Source of the DNA: Nectonema munidae
Lineage: Eukaryota; Nematomorpha; Nectonematoida; Nectonematidae
NCBI GenBank assembly: GCA_030549495.1
Contig: JAUIRK010000964.1
Location: forward strand, 310,001 to 374,000
Direction of reading: 5' to 3'
DNA: 64,000 bases
A program made the position numbers and the translations under genes. Positions 20,810 to 32,852 of the stretch are shown piece by piece. Positions within the stretch are counted from its first letter, which is position 1. Each line of letters starts with the position of its first letter. The notes under the pieces are model-generated. The model was not told where the DNA came from. It saw only the letters and a list, made by a program, of their open reading frames with translations, and searched no databases.

Positions 20810-22893
20810 TTTGGTCGCATTAGACAAGTGGTCGTTAAAAAGAGGGTGAAAATATTTCAAAATATTGACTTCAATAAATTGTAAACCAAAATGTCGTAGA
20901 AGATTGAATCGCAATTATAAAAGTTAAAATTAATTCATTTAAACTTTAAAATAATCAGTTATCCTTTTTTGTTGTAAGAATTTTGCTGACATTTTGTCAA
21001 GCTCAAACTTGTTTTCACCATGTAACAATGTAACATGGCTTTTCCTAAGCCATGATGAAGAAGAAACTTTTTTAGTTTATCCGCAATTTTTATTGCTTCT
21101 TTTAAAGAGTATGTGTCACTTTCTTCTGCTTCTTCATCACTCTCCAAAGAACTCTCTTCTCTTTCGATCTTCCAATGCTTCTTTTACGGGTAAGTCAAAG
21201 ACGCTATTCTTAACATCGCATGTGTACAAGTCTTTATCAATATTGGCAACAGCTTCATACTCAGCCCCGAAAACATCGCTTCTTCAATCTCAGGATTCCA
21301 CACAGAAATGTTTTCTTTGCGAAATCCGGCCTTTATGAAACATTTCTTGACTGTGCTTTCTTCAACTTCTTCCCATGCTGCTGCACTACACCATAAAATT
21401 ACATCCAATATTTGTGTTGATTTTAAGGACTGACTTGCATTAATACATTTTGATTCATCTCTGTCCATTTGTCTGACTATATGGAAAAGCTATAGAAAAA
21501 TTAGCGATTGTTCAGTAGATTAAAAAAACATTTACTCGTTGTTTTCTAAACTTCAACTTCACTGCTTCAATTATCCCTTGAATTTTAACGTTACTGAGCT
21601 TAAGATTGGGATGACAAGGGGCATTATCAATGAATACAAGGACGTTCCTTTTTTCAACTTTCATTTTCCTATAAAAATTTTGTAGCGATTCTTCAAAAAT
21701 CTCACTAGTCATCCAAGCTTTTCTATTAAACTAGTACTCTAGTGGTAAAGAGCTCAACTTCACTTTTGAAAAATATCAAGGAAACTTTGATTTTTGCAAT
21801 CACTAAAGGTTTTATTTTTTCTCCAGTTATACTGGCACAAAGTGCTATTGTTATTCTTCCCTTTGATCGTTTTCCACCTGGACATCCTTCACATAAAAAC
21901 TATCAAAAATTATACAAATTTAACGATTCGAAACTTTTTTTAGCTTTCAAATAAAAAGTTTTTTTGTTGTCTTTGAAAAAAAGCCCAGTTTTGTCTAAAT
22001 TAAAAATGTATTTCTCCTTATAGCATTCACAAAGTTTCTCAAGTTTCAATTTCCATTCTTCAACGGTTGATTGGCAAATATCTGCTCTTTCGCCTGTCAT
22101 GTTGCCAAAAACAATCTTGTTTCTACGAATAAAGCCCCCAGCCAACCATTTGAAGCTTTAAAATTCGATTTTCCAAGTTCTTCAGCAAAGCTCAAAGCTT
22201 TGGTTTTGAGAATTGGTCCACTGACTGGAAGGCCTCTAGCCAAAGCGTCACACAAGATTTAGAATAATCTTCTAACACTTGTGCTTTCCTTTTTCCTAAT
22301 GTTTGGATATGAGTTTTACCTACACCCATGTCAGTAGCTATTTTATAAGCTGCTCTGCCACTAATAAAATAAGAAGTTTAATTACATCGTACTTTTGTTG
22401 AAGAGCAAGTGATGTTCTTTTTTTCGACATGTTACCTACTATGTAAACAGGATCTAACAAAATTTTATTGAAATTTGTAACCAATAAACTTACGTGAAAA
22501 ACAAAAGGAACAAAAGATATGAAAAATGGCTGATAATGAGAAATCAACACGGAAAAACTTGTAGCTTTTATTCATCATAAGGCTGATTTCATCCATGTAA
22601 TATTGATTGTGAAAGTATTGCTGTATGACATATGATGTGTCACAAAAGAAATTCAGTTTCACTAGTCTTACTCTGCAACAATTGCACTATTTTTTCAAGT
22701 GTGTTTAAAATGTAACTGTCTGCAAAATAGTCGTTTAATGCAGGTTTTTTAAAGTAAATTTTAGAGCAAAACATGGTCGAAAGTCGCGTTAGACAGTGTG
22801 TCGCTAAATACAGGGTGAAAACAGTTCAATTTTCGTCGGGAGGAAAAAACTATGGTCGCTATTGACAATGGGTCGCTAAGGCAGGTTTGCCTG
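20810..22893 (-). mobile_element. pogo/Tigger-type DNA transposon, decayed
   Basis: The right end read inwards is CAGGCAAACCTGCCTTAGCG, followed by ACCCATTGTC and AATAGCGACC. This is the Tigger/pogo style of terminal repeat, and it is followed outwards by TA (22894-22895). The left end is worn: a related GGTCGCATTAGACAAGTGGT word lies at 20814-20833, but no clean terminus is visible. The transposase lies on the minus strand between these points. Confidence 0.75.
20960..22430 (-). pseudogene. pogo/Tigger (CENP-B-like) transposase remnant
   Basis: It starts MSKKRTSLALQQKYDVIKLL (ATG at 22430), the N-terminal helix-turn-helix of CENP-B/Tigger proteins. Later frames give the first catalytic region, YIFNLDKTGLFFKDNK (near 21980), and the second, VLVFIDNAPCHPNL (near 21630). 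Right after NVKIQ the reading goes directly to GIIEAVKLKFRK. Relatives have a block like FLPPNTTSxLQPLDQ between these two, and it carries the third acidic residue. That segment is deleted, apparently in frame. The tail (21468-20960) is an acidic C-terminal region in two frames. Several frame breaks make it inactive. Confidence 0.75.
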
Positions 22894-22895
22894 TA

Positions 22896-24351
22896 TTTGT
22901 CTCTTTATTAGTTTGCAACAAATCGATTTAGTTGTGTATAATACAATCAAAATTGCGTGTAGACGCAGTAGAGGTCTATGGCTCGCGACCACAAAGCGCA
23001 ACGAGGCTACAACAAAGTTTTCCACAAGAGATTTTATTCGCTGTTTTTGTTGACAAAATTAAAAAAAGGTCATTGATAAATACAATTGGCTAATGATCAC
23101 TCTAAGCATTTCATTTTTGCCACTTCATACAATGAATACTAATTAGAAAAAATAGCTAAAAATTGTGAACAAATTAATAGCAAAGTTTTGCCATATTCTT
23201 ATTTTATTAAATAAAAAAGCTATGTTGTGCAAGCATAATAATGATAGGTTTTTAAAGGCATGGAGAAATTAAAAAAACAATTCTAATCACGCATAAGACT
23301 TTTTGAAGTGCAAAAATAATTTTTGATTGATAATGAATAAATTGATTTTAAGAAACTCTACAAATAAATACACGAAAAAGCATGATGAAAGTGGCAAAAA
23401 GCAATGAAACGGTTAGTACCACAATATAGAGATACACATATGATGTGAAATCGAGAAACCTAGTCTAAGGTTATAAAGTTCTAGATCCTACACGATGTGA
23501 TCCTAGGCACTAAACTATTTCAAACCTGAAGAATACATTCTTTCTTTTTCAAGGGAAATGTTTTTATAAAAAAGCTTCATTTGTGGAAATGAGAAAATTT
23601 AGAGCGAAATTTTCCAACATATAATAAGTAGAGATTACGAACTTAATAACCAAAATATTTAACCAAACACAAGAACTAACAAATGCTATGTTCTTATGCG
23701 AGATTTTATAGGTGAAGGAAGAAGTGACACAAATTTAATCCATTCCAAAAGTGTTGTTCTATTCAGGAGCATTCGAAAAATGCCGCTCGAGGGCATAGTT
23801 TTGCCCTTTAGAAGAAAATAGCTTCCGTGTGGAAAATGGAATGATGAATTAATTTTATATTAATTAACAAAGCATGTTTAGTTAATTTTAGTTATTCATT
23901 AAAACACAGCCAGGCCTCGATAATAGGAATGATTTCGCTTTTGAGCATTTTTGGATTAAAGAGTTTGTATATAATTAGATCCAATGCACATGATCATAGG
24001 TAGATTTAAAAATGCAACATTTTCGTTACTTAGGTTGAAATTGTCAAACCTTTAAAGCCTAAAAATTCAAAAATTAGCTTACTTTAAATGTAAAAATACA
24101 GATTTTTAAAATTATTATTTAAATTCCTGTTTGAGAAGAATTTTGTAACAGTTGTACAGATATGTCGTTTATCATGAAGAGAGTTTTTATAAATAAAGTG
24201 CCAAGAGTTTGAAAAACCCTACAAAAGTTTAAAGCAAAAATGTTTCAGTTTTTTCTGGGTAAAAAAAGTTGTAATAAAATATTTTCTTTGCCTTGTATTA
24301 CTTAATCTATTTAAAAAGTTATACACAACGAAGCAATTAAAAATTGAGACA
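22896..24351. other. Intergenic, nothing recognised
   Basis: About 1.45 kb of AT-rich DNA with no long open frames and no element ends seen. Confidence 0.4.
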
Positions 24352-24498
24352 AAATTTATTTTTAAGTAAAACGAATTTTCGATTCCACGAGACTTTATCA
24401 GGTTAAAATACTTAATGTAGTAGAAGTTGAATCTTAACTATATAATTAACTTGATAAAGACTCGTGGAGTAGGAATTCGTTTACTTAAAAATAAATTT
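24352..24498. mobile_element. Fold-back MITE, 147 bp
   Basis: Two arms of about 55 bases are near-perfect inverted repeats. Both start AAATTTATTTTTAAGTAAA, continue with CCACGAG, and end ATCAGGTTAA or ATCAAGTTAA. The loop is only about 40 bases, so the copy folds into one long hairpin. No flanking duplication is clear, and the superfamily is not assigned. Confidence 0.75.
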
Positions 24499-25010
24499 GT
24501 TTAAAACTGTACTTTTTTTGTTTAATTCTTTTTATTTCAAACAAATTATCCTTGAGCAATTTACTTATATATTTTTTTGAATTTTGAGACATTTTTGATT
24601 GACAGCTCAAAGCAGATTTTGATTCAGAGGAATTTTTCGATCAAACCTTGAGAAAAAGGCAATATGGTTGATAGAACTAAAACTGGCATATTATATTCAA
24701 TATATAGGAGACGAGTAAAGCTAGTTTAGTATTTATAAATTTATGTACATTTGAAGAACGCGGTCTCACTATCTGTCCTTCCAAATCTTGGCAAATTATA
24801 TCGATAAACTATCGCCATGGCAAAACGGGCGTTATGTTGACTGCATAACGCAAAGCATATGAAATAATTAGCATGAAAATAAAAGTGGTACCTTGAATGA
24901 ATATAAACTCCAAAATTTGAGCACGGCAAATTATACAACTGTACAAACAAGAGGGAGGAAGGAAGGAAGAGAAGAGATGTAGAGGGAAATGGCGAGCCAA
25001 TAGAAAATAG

Positions 25011-25178
25011 ATGTCGCAACGAAGTTACAATAACGAGGACGATGAGGATGTAGTTATTTCTGTTTTTAGCAAGCAGACAACCTCTGAATCCAGAAAAATA
25101 TCAATCGCTGCTTGTACTCAACTATCAAATCACTCAAACTACTTGACCTTGAGTGAGGAAAGAAAAGATGATGTGTAG
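25011..25178 (+). other. Small coding-like open frame, 55 residues
   Basis: The frame MSQRSYNNEDDEDVVISVFS and onward is acidic, uses varied codons and follows a GA-rich leader (24950-24990), unlike its AT-rich surroundings. It could be a first exon: a GTGAGG donor-like site lies at about 25151. It could also be chance. I recognise no family and see no downstream exon. Confidence 0.25.
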
Positions 25179-25222
25179 ACGAAGCTTTCAAACACAAGAC
25201 CATTTTATTCGATGATTTAATT

Positions 25223-25299
25223 AACTGCCTGATAGTCATTTATTTAACAGACAGAATAATTAGTAACGAATTGAAGGAAAATATATATCAAATATTTTT
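25223..25299 (+). repeat. Direct repeat, copy 1 of 2
   Basis: About 77 bases starting AACTGCCTGATAGTCATTTA recur at 25960-26037 with a few small differences, in the same orientation and about 737 bases apart. The spacer holds no recognised gene. A local duplication is the simplest reading. Confidence 0.75.
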
Positions 25300-25959
25300 C
25301 GAATATACACGCATATATATTCTTGTAAGTGTCAATCTCACTCACGCAAACACACCCTTTTTAAATATTTCAAAAACATGTCAAAGAAAAATCATTCGAT
25401 TGATAAATGAAGAAGTAAAGACGACCTTCATAAAATATTTATAAGGAATGAATATTTCTTCAAACTGCATGTCATTCGAAAATCGAAACACACTGAAAAC
25501 TTGAGTAGCGATATTAGGTTAAAGGGTAAAGTATAAACGATTAGCGGCATTCATATTATTCATCAAGAAAGCAGCCATTCGGATAAACAGAATTGATTTT
25601 TTTGCTTTTTTAATTAACTAGTCGTCAATGAAATTACACTCTTTGTTTTACAAGAACGTGAAGAAATGTAGTACTACTAAACGCCATCTAAACGGAAGGA
25701 AGGCGAACCAAACTTCACCTCCTACGTCATAAGGTGGGAATATAGATTTTTTTAAAAATGAAGGAAAATTGCTTGACGTTCTAAATTTATTAATTTACAT
25801 CAAATTGCAAGCAAAAAGGAAGCTTCCATTAAACTAGCTCCAGTATTATAAACTTTAACTTGTTTATCGGTTGGGATGATAAAATCGGTTAAAATAAAAA
25901 AAATTCACATTTGCCTTTGAAAATGTAGAGATTCAACGATTTTTAATTTTTGAATAACT

Positions 25960-26037
25960 AACTGCCTGATAGTCATTTATTCAACAGAATAATTAGTAAC
26001 GAACTGAAGGAAAATATATACTATATCAAATATTTTA
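25960..26037 (+). repeat. Direct repeat, copy 2 of 2
   Basis: This is the partner of 25223-25299. It ends about 55 bases before the hAT-like element at 26099. Confidence 0.75.
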
Positions 26038-26473
26038 CAGGCAAACATATCTTCATCTTTGTCCGGATTGTTTTTAGTCTAATTCGATCAGCTATCGGCA
26101 GGGTTGTAGAGGCAGAAAAATATTTGCGACTCGGACTCTTACTCAACTTATTTATAATTTTTCGACTCAGACCCCACCTCTTTGTAATTTTTGAGACTGC
26201 AACTCCATTTATGTATAATGGACCTATAAAAAATTTTGCGACTTTGACTTTAAAAATTTATAATTATGCATCAACTTTTCTGTTTCAAATATTATAAATC
26301 TACAAGAAGCGTGATGACATGTACCATATTTCAAGGTCGTTTGTGAAAGTCAATTTTAGATCGAATTTTAGACATTTCGGCTTAGGCAAAATGTTTGATC
26401 TATTTTCTTCAACATAATTTATTTAAATTATCCATGTATTTGTAGTTTAGTGTCTTTCTTGTATTGTTCTTAA

Positions 26474-28914
26474 CGGTTAGTTTACAACCATGCGTAAATT
26501 TTACCCAACAGCACTTTTAGAGTTACATTCTGCTCATAATTTAATTTAAAATAGTTTAAAATTTAATGACATTTAATGTTTTAGTTTTCTTAATATCCAT
26601 GTTGAGTTTCATGATTTTTGAATAACTGGGAAAAATAATGCCTTGTTTGTATTAAAGTACAACCTTGGGTAATTTTTACCCGTATTTTTGTAGGCAATTG
26701 TAGTCTTTTTGCATTGCTCAATATTAAGCAAAGCATCAATTGAACAAATATTACTCTTTGATTTATTATTATGATATGCAGTTTATATTATAGGCTGTTT
26801 GCATTGCACAATATTACGTAAAAGAGTAAAGCTTTTTCACAGATTTTACTGTTTGATTTATAGCTGTTATTGCACCAAGCGCGTAGCTCTCTCTTCATTT
26901 TTTTCTTTAGCTGTTTTATTTTTATCTTAAAATGTTTCGTTCAAAAAGATCAACAAAAGATAAGGCATTGGCTAAAATTGATCAATCTTTGTTCGCATAT
27001 AGTGATAACGAAGAACAAATTGTTGAGAATCTTAGTGAATCAGAAGGCGAAACTTCCATACAAGAATATCAAAGTAACGCTGAATCGTACGAGAATGATT
27101 TCGTTTCTTCAAAAATAAGCGAAGCTTTTTACGAACGAAGTTCTTCATCATCCGAGAGCGAAAGTGACTTTTATAGTGATCAGCTTTCTACAACTTCTTC
27201 TAAAAGAAATTATGATAGTTCAGAAATAACTTTTTTTGCACCTGATGGAAGAGAATGGAGCAATAATGGTTCTTCTAACTCTGGTCGACAAAGGTCTGAA
27301 AATATTTTCAAAAATGAACCATTCAGAATTAATCATAAAATAAATCCTAAGAAAGAAATTGAAGCATTTCTTCTTTTTTGCAATGAAATAATTGAGCATT
27401 CAACTGTTTACACAAACTTGCATGCAAGAACCATCAATTTGCATTATCTTGAATCAGGTAAAAAAAGAAAAGGGATGTCATTGACGAAATAGAAATGAAT
27501 GCTTTTTTTGACTTGCTTATTCTTGGCGGAGCATATAATGCTGGATATAGGTCTACCTTGAATCTTTGGTCTAATAAACATGGACAGCCTATATTTAGAG
27601 CTACAATGTCTCGAAAAAGATTTCTTGAAATAAAAAGTTCTTTATATTTTGACGATAAGTTGAGAAGAGACAAAGATCATTTAGCTTTCTAAGTGAAAAA
27701 GTTTTCAAGAATATGTAGTTGCGCCTCTTACTTGACTATTGATGAGCAATTATTCGAGTTTCATGGTAATGTGAGTTTCAAGCAGTACATTCCTTCTAAA
27801 CCGGAAAAGTTTGGGATCAAAGTGTTTTTGATTGCAAGTAGTGGAGGGGAATATGTTTTCAATGGTCTAGTTTATATCGGTTCAAAAACATATAAAGATA
27901 ATCTTCCACAAACGTCTTTGGGTAAAACTGATTCTATCGTTTTTGATCTTATGAAGCCCTTTATGAATTCAGGTAGAAATTTAACTGGTGACAATTTTTC
28001 TTCTTCCTGTAATCTTGTTGATGAACTTCTGAATCAAAAGACAACATATGTGGGAACAATAAAAAAATAAAAGATGTCTTCCTTCAAAAAGTATAGCTAA
28101 ACTCAAAGCTAAAAAAGGAGAAATCGATTTTTTTTCAATAATAAAAAATTTTTGTGTTGTTTTTATGACAAAAAGTCTTTTCCTGCTTTGCTAATTGACT
28201 CTTTTGATACTTTAAGCTGTCAAAATAATAATAGTGAAAAATCAAGTCAAGTTTTATTTTACAAAAAAACAAAAAGTGGCGTTGATATAATTGATAAAAA
28301 AAGCAAGGGCTTTCAGTTGTAAAAGAAAGTGTAGAAGATGGCCATTTGCTTTCATGTGTAACCTTCTAGATTTGTCTTGCATAAATGCTAATTATGTTTA
28401 TAACAAAATTAATTCAGTTCAATTATCGCATTATGACTTCTTGGTAAACTTGGGCTACCAGCTTGTCGATCAACATATAAATAGAAGAATGAAGAATCCC
28501 AAAAGTTTACAAAAAGACGTTGTTATTTCTTTAGAACTTTGTGGATATTCATGCAAAAAAGAAAATCAAGGCCCTGTGAAGTTGGTTAAGGCTAAAAGAT
28601 GCGAAGTTTGTAGGAATGACAGAAAATCTCATTCAGCATGTATAATTTGCAAAAAAGTAATATGTTCAGAGCACTCTTTCAAAGTGTGTGAAAGTTGCAT
28701 TGATATTTAATTTAATAAAATTGTCTTTTAAATATAAAATAACTAAATTATTAAAAATTAATAAAAACTTTAACTGAATCTTAAATAACTTACAATATTC
28801 AAGTTATATTTAAATGTAGTATTAACACTTTAAAAACACAATAAATTTTAAAAATGGGTAAAAATTACCCATGGTTGTAACCGAGCATAAAATTTTTACG
28901 AGGTACACTAACCG
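26474..28914 (+). mobile_element. piggyBac-type transposon, 2441 bp, TTAA-flanked
   Basis: TTAA lies on both sides (26470-26473 and 28915-28918), and the ends are CGGTTAGTTTAC and GTACACTAACCG. Just inside each end, and again at about 26665-26685, there is an ACAACC word next to a palindrome close to GGGTAAAAATTACCC. It carries a broken transposase on the plus strand. Confidence 0.88.
26932..28710 (+). pseudogene. piggyBac transposase with a few frame breaks
   Basis: Four plus-strand pieces run in order: 26932-27492 (acidic, Ser-rich N-terminus MFRSKRSTKDKALAKIDQSL), 27495-27692, 27693-28070 and about 28200-28710. Catalytic Asp blocks are present: LTIDEQLFEFHG (near 27735), TGDNFSSSCNL (near 27985) and SGVDIIDKK (near 28275). 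The C-terminus is a Cys/His zinc-binding tail (CEVCRNDRK, CIICKKVICSEH). Stops at 27490 and 27690, plus frame changes near 28070-28290, break it. It differs clearly from the intact copy at 12185-14193 and represents another piggyBac lineage. Confidence 0.8.
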
Positions 28915-28918
28915 TTAA

Positions 28919-31900
28919 TAAGATTTTCAATTGCGAGTCTAACAATTTAAATTCGAATCATATTTGCAATTCGAAAGATTGCCTTAGTTTAAATAATTTA
29001 AAGTCACTAAGATCTGCCAATAATGAGTTAGCCTTGAAGCATTTACTTAATAGTTCTTCATGAATACTTTGTTCTCATCTACTAATGATTGTTTAGAAGT
29101 GTCAAATACGAAGGATTTTTTTGATATGTTTTCTCTAGGTGAATTTTCAGAACATTCTGACTTAAAATCTTCCATAGCTGTTCTTTCTGGTGATCTTCCT
29201 GAGTTTCATTTCAATTTTAATATCCTTAGTTTGAACTGTCAGTCACTGAATGCTAAATTTGATGAGCTATGTTTTTTAGTTTCTAATATAAATAATCATA
29301 ATAAGCATCTACTTTCTGTGTTGTGTCTACAAGAAACTTGGTTGTGTCCTAATTCATGTTCATTCAATTTAAGTAGTTATTGTTCTATAGCTAAGCCTTG
29401 CTATCTTTCTACACACAGCGGATTATCCTTTTATGTACACAATTCTGTAGTGTATTCATTTGTTACTGATAACTTTTCATCCATTTACTTTGAACATTTT
29501 TCTATTGTAATTTGTGTAAAAAATAATAAAAATATTATGATTCATAATATTTATAGACCCCCTAATAATAGTAAAACTTCTCTATCTGGTTTTTTGATTG
29601 ACTTTGAGCTTTATTTGAGCAAACTTAAATCTAACTTTGTCCACATTTTATCAGGTGATTTTAATATTAATTTTTTTAAATTAAATACCGCATCTGTTGT
29701 TAGCGATTTTCTTCAATTAATTTTTTCCTTTTCTCTGAAATTTACTGTCTCTTCTACTACTAGGTTGCAGTTCAATACCCTCATTGATAATTTTTTAATT
29801 AGTCGTAATGTTTCTTATTATTCTTATGTCTTGGATTCCTCGTTATCTGATCACTTTCCTATTTTTTTATCTTTACCCCTTGAATATGATTACGTAAAAC
29901 ATCCTCTCAAAAGTTTTGATCGTTCGACGTTTAAGGCTAGTATTAGTAATTATGACTTTTTTAACTTGTTGAAACCCTATTTTGACTCTCCTAATTTTCT
30001 TTTTTATGAATTATTAAATATTCTGCAATATGAGATTACCATTAATACTAAAGTTGTTTTTCGTAAAGACAAGTATAATACTCCATCTAAACCTTGGATG
30101 TCCTCTTACATACTTGATTTGATTAAACGCAGGGATAAGCTTTACATTTTTTATCTTAAAGATAAAAGTAATTCATCTATTAGAAACAAGTTTCTCTATT
30201 ACAGAAATAAAATCAAACTATTAATTAAGTTTAAGAAAAGTGAATATTTTCGTAGTTATTTTGATTGTAAATCCACGAAGGATACTTGGTGTAAATTAAA
30301 CATGCTCTCTAAATCTAATATAAACAACTCTGTTGTTCTGAAAATTGGTGATGAAATTGTTAGTAACAATAAATTAATAGCTGAGTCTTTTAATTCTCAT
30401 TTTGCACTTCCTGAACCTGATGTTTCTTCCAATAGTTTTCTTACTTACTTAAGATCTACTGAATGTACGTTTAGTTTTTCAAAATTTTCAGCTGAAGATA
30501 TTTTTAATGTTATTTTTGAACTCAAAAGTAATAATTCGAAGGACTTTTTTGGTATTTCAATCGATATTTTGAAATCTATCTTTCCTTTTATTTCCAGAGT
30601 TCTTCTAATAGGTTTTAACGCCTGCCTGGAATTTAACGTTTTTCCTGATATCTTCAAAATTTCTAAAATTGTACCTATTTTTAAAAAAGGTAATAGATTA
30701 TTAGTGAATAACTATAGGCTAATATCTTTAATACCTTCTATTGGCAAAGTGTTTGAAAAGCTTCTATATAAACAGATATATAGTTATTTTTTCTCTAATA
30801 ACCTTATAGATTCAAATCAATTTGGTTTTCGACATAGTCATTCCACCCAACTTTTGCATTCAGTTTTCCTCAATGATATTTATAGTTGTATCGATAATGG
30901 TACAAATGTTGCTGCGTTGTTTATTGATTTAACGAGAGCCTTTGACTCAATATCGCATTCAATACTCACTGAAAAATTAAAAATATATGGCTTTTCTTCT
31001 ACTGCAATATCTCTAATTACCAGTTATTTTTCAAATAGATTTCAATGTACTTTATTAATGATGCTTATTCAGGCTTGCTAAAAATTCTGTGTGGTGTTCC
31101 ACAAGGCTCTATCTTGGGTCCCCTTCTCTTTTAATTTATATTAATGATATCTTCCGTATAAATTTGTTTACCAGCATGTATCTTTATGCTGATGATATCT
31201 CCATACTAGTTTCTCTAGATGATCCTAACTTAGGTAATAATATCTCTGCTTTATGTAAATGGTTTGAATATAACTGCTTTAAAATTAATCTCAACAAATG
31301 CAAAGCAATCTCTTTTTCTCAATCACTTAATTACAACCTCTCTAACATTGGTTTTGAGTTTGTAAATGAATATAATTTTCTTGGCATTTTAATTGATAGA
31401 AGACTTAATTGGAAAGCTCATTGTAAATACGTTTTAGCTAAGTTGAACTCTGTTACTGGCGTTATTCGCCAATATAAAACTCTCATTCCTATTAATACCA
31501 AATTGTTACTCTATAAAGCGTTATTTTTGCCTCATTTATTGTACAGTGTTATTAATTGGGGCCATGCTGTTAATGATGCTTTTTATCTATCTCAAAAGAA
31601 AATTCTTAGAATAGTTTTTAACAAGCCTTACCTTTCTCATACTAACATGCTTTTTTTTCCAAAATAATCTTTTGAAATTTAATGATTTGTATAAACTTCG
31701 TTTAGCAATTTTTCTTTTTCATGCTTTGAATGATAATCTACCTCCCTTATTTTCATCCTGGTTTCGATTTAATTCCGATAGAGAAAATTTTTCTTTGAGG
31801 AATAGTAACCATCTTTTCGTTCCGAGATACAATTTCCATAAATCGCATGGTTGTCTAAGATTCAGGGCTTGTAAGTTCTGGAATCACTTTCTTTGTATTC

Positions 31901-32434
31901 ATTTTCAACAATTTACCCATATTCAGTCTTGTAAATATTTTCATAGAAAGTTTTTTATTCAATATTATGATTATACATGTTTTAATGTGAACTGCTATGT
32001 TTGTCTAAACTTCCATCAACTTTAATTTATTTTTTTTTTTTAGTAACGTGCGTGTCTTCCTTCTTATATTTGTCTTTTTTTCATTTATTTTTATTCTGTG
32101 CTAATTTAGGTTTATTCTTATCATTTTTTTTTTACATGCTTTATTTCGATTCTTACTTTCACCTCTTTATATTGATTCATTATATTTTAATTAATGAGTG
32201 CTTGAGAATGATGTCTTTGTAACCTTTTTTATGTGTTTAATTTATTTTTTTTTCCGCTCCTTATTTTCCTCATATACGTTATATAACTTTACATCACACA
32301 GCGGCTTTAGCCTTCGGTGCAATTGTTATATAAATATTTATTTATTCCTAATGGTTGCTCTTTATTACAAACAATATTCATTCATCGCTAATATTTTTTT
32401 TCCCCGATTTCAAATAAATTCTTCTTCTTCTTCT
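28919..32434 (+). mobile_element. CR1/Jockey-group LINE with a TTC-repeat tail
   Basis: An endonuclease plus reverse transcriptase reading frame is followed by a T-rich 3' region. This region has AATAAA near 32406 and ends in (TTC)n at about 32411-32434. A short microsatellite 3' end is typical of CR1/L2-like LINEs and marks the 3' border. The 5' border is unclear: an open frame runs from about 28940 to 29062, right after the piggyBac, so the LINE may begin at or before the piggyBac insertion point. Confidence 0.75.
29060..32025 (+). pseudogene. LINE ORF2: APE endonuclease and reverse transcriptase
   Basis: The first 673-residue frame (29060-31081) holds the endonuclease blocks LSLNCQSLNAK, LCLQETWL, NIYRPPNN, LSGDFNINFF and SDHFPIF. 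The reverse transcriptase follows: KIVPIFKKGN, NNYRLISLIPSIGKVFEKLL, QFGFRHSHSTQLLHS and ALFIDLTRAFDSISH. A frame break near 31081 leads to 31089-31667, with GSPSLLIYINDIF and the catalytic YADD (near 31185). A second break leads to 31672-32025, the C-terminal region. Two frame changes make it inactive, but decay is mild. LINEs copy their own RNA into nicked DNA. Confidence 0.82.
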
Positions 32435-32852
32435 TGTCCATAACCTTTTTATCTGACTAAGACAAAACAATACGATTCATAAATTGAATTTATCCTAAAA
32501 AAATTTTCCAAGGGTATGAGGTTTAAAATTTTCCCTAAAAACTTTCTGTTCATAAACTGTGTTTTGCAAACTACTAATTTTCACGTAAAACAGAAAAAGT
32601 TCATTCTTTAATTTTATTGAATTTTTCAGCCTTTTTTCTATGAGTTGCAAAAATAGAAAGCTTGGACTAAAATGATGAACATTTTTATATCGCGTTTTTG
32701 CAACGTCGCAAAATAAGGAGTGTGCCTGTGAATTTATTTCTTAATCTAACATATATGAATATAACTATTTATGAAGTCGGAGTCCCGATATTCCGACTCC
32801 TTTTCGAAAGATGCGACTCCACCGACTCCGACTCCACAACGCTGGCTATTGG

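Larger units (their letters stand above)
26099..32844. mobile_element. Non-autonomous hAT-like element, invaded by a piggyBac and a LINE
   Basis: The left end is CAGGGTTGTAGAGGC and the right end, read inwards, is CAGCGTTGTGGAGTCGGAGT. The next outer 8 bases are GCTATCGG (26091-26098) and GCTATTGG (32845-32852), an 8-bp duplication with one change, as expected for hAT. Both subterminal regions are rich in GACTC/GAGTC words. Without the two inserted elements only about 0.4 kb remains on each side, with no coding frame. A solo copy of the same end lies at 35278-35296. Confidence 0.72.

Noticed and set aside
18353-25700. AAACGCCATCTAAA words at about 18355 and 25681 as the two ends of a piggyBac element
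   Set aside because: They point away from each other, lack TTAA, and the piggyBac scrap between them is not placed or oriented to fit.
25223-26037. Direct repeats as long terminal repeats of a retrovirus-like element
   Set aside because: They are only 77 bases, with no TG..CA ends, no primer site and no gag or pol sequence between them.
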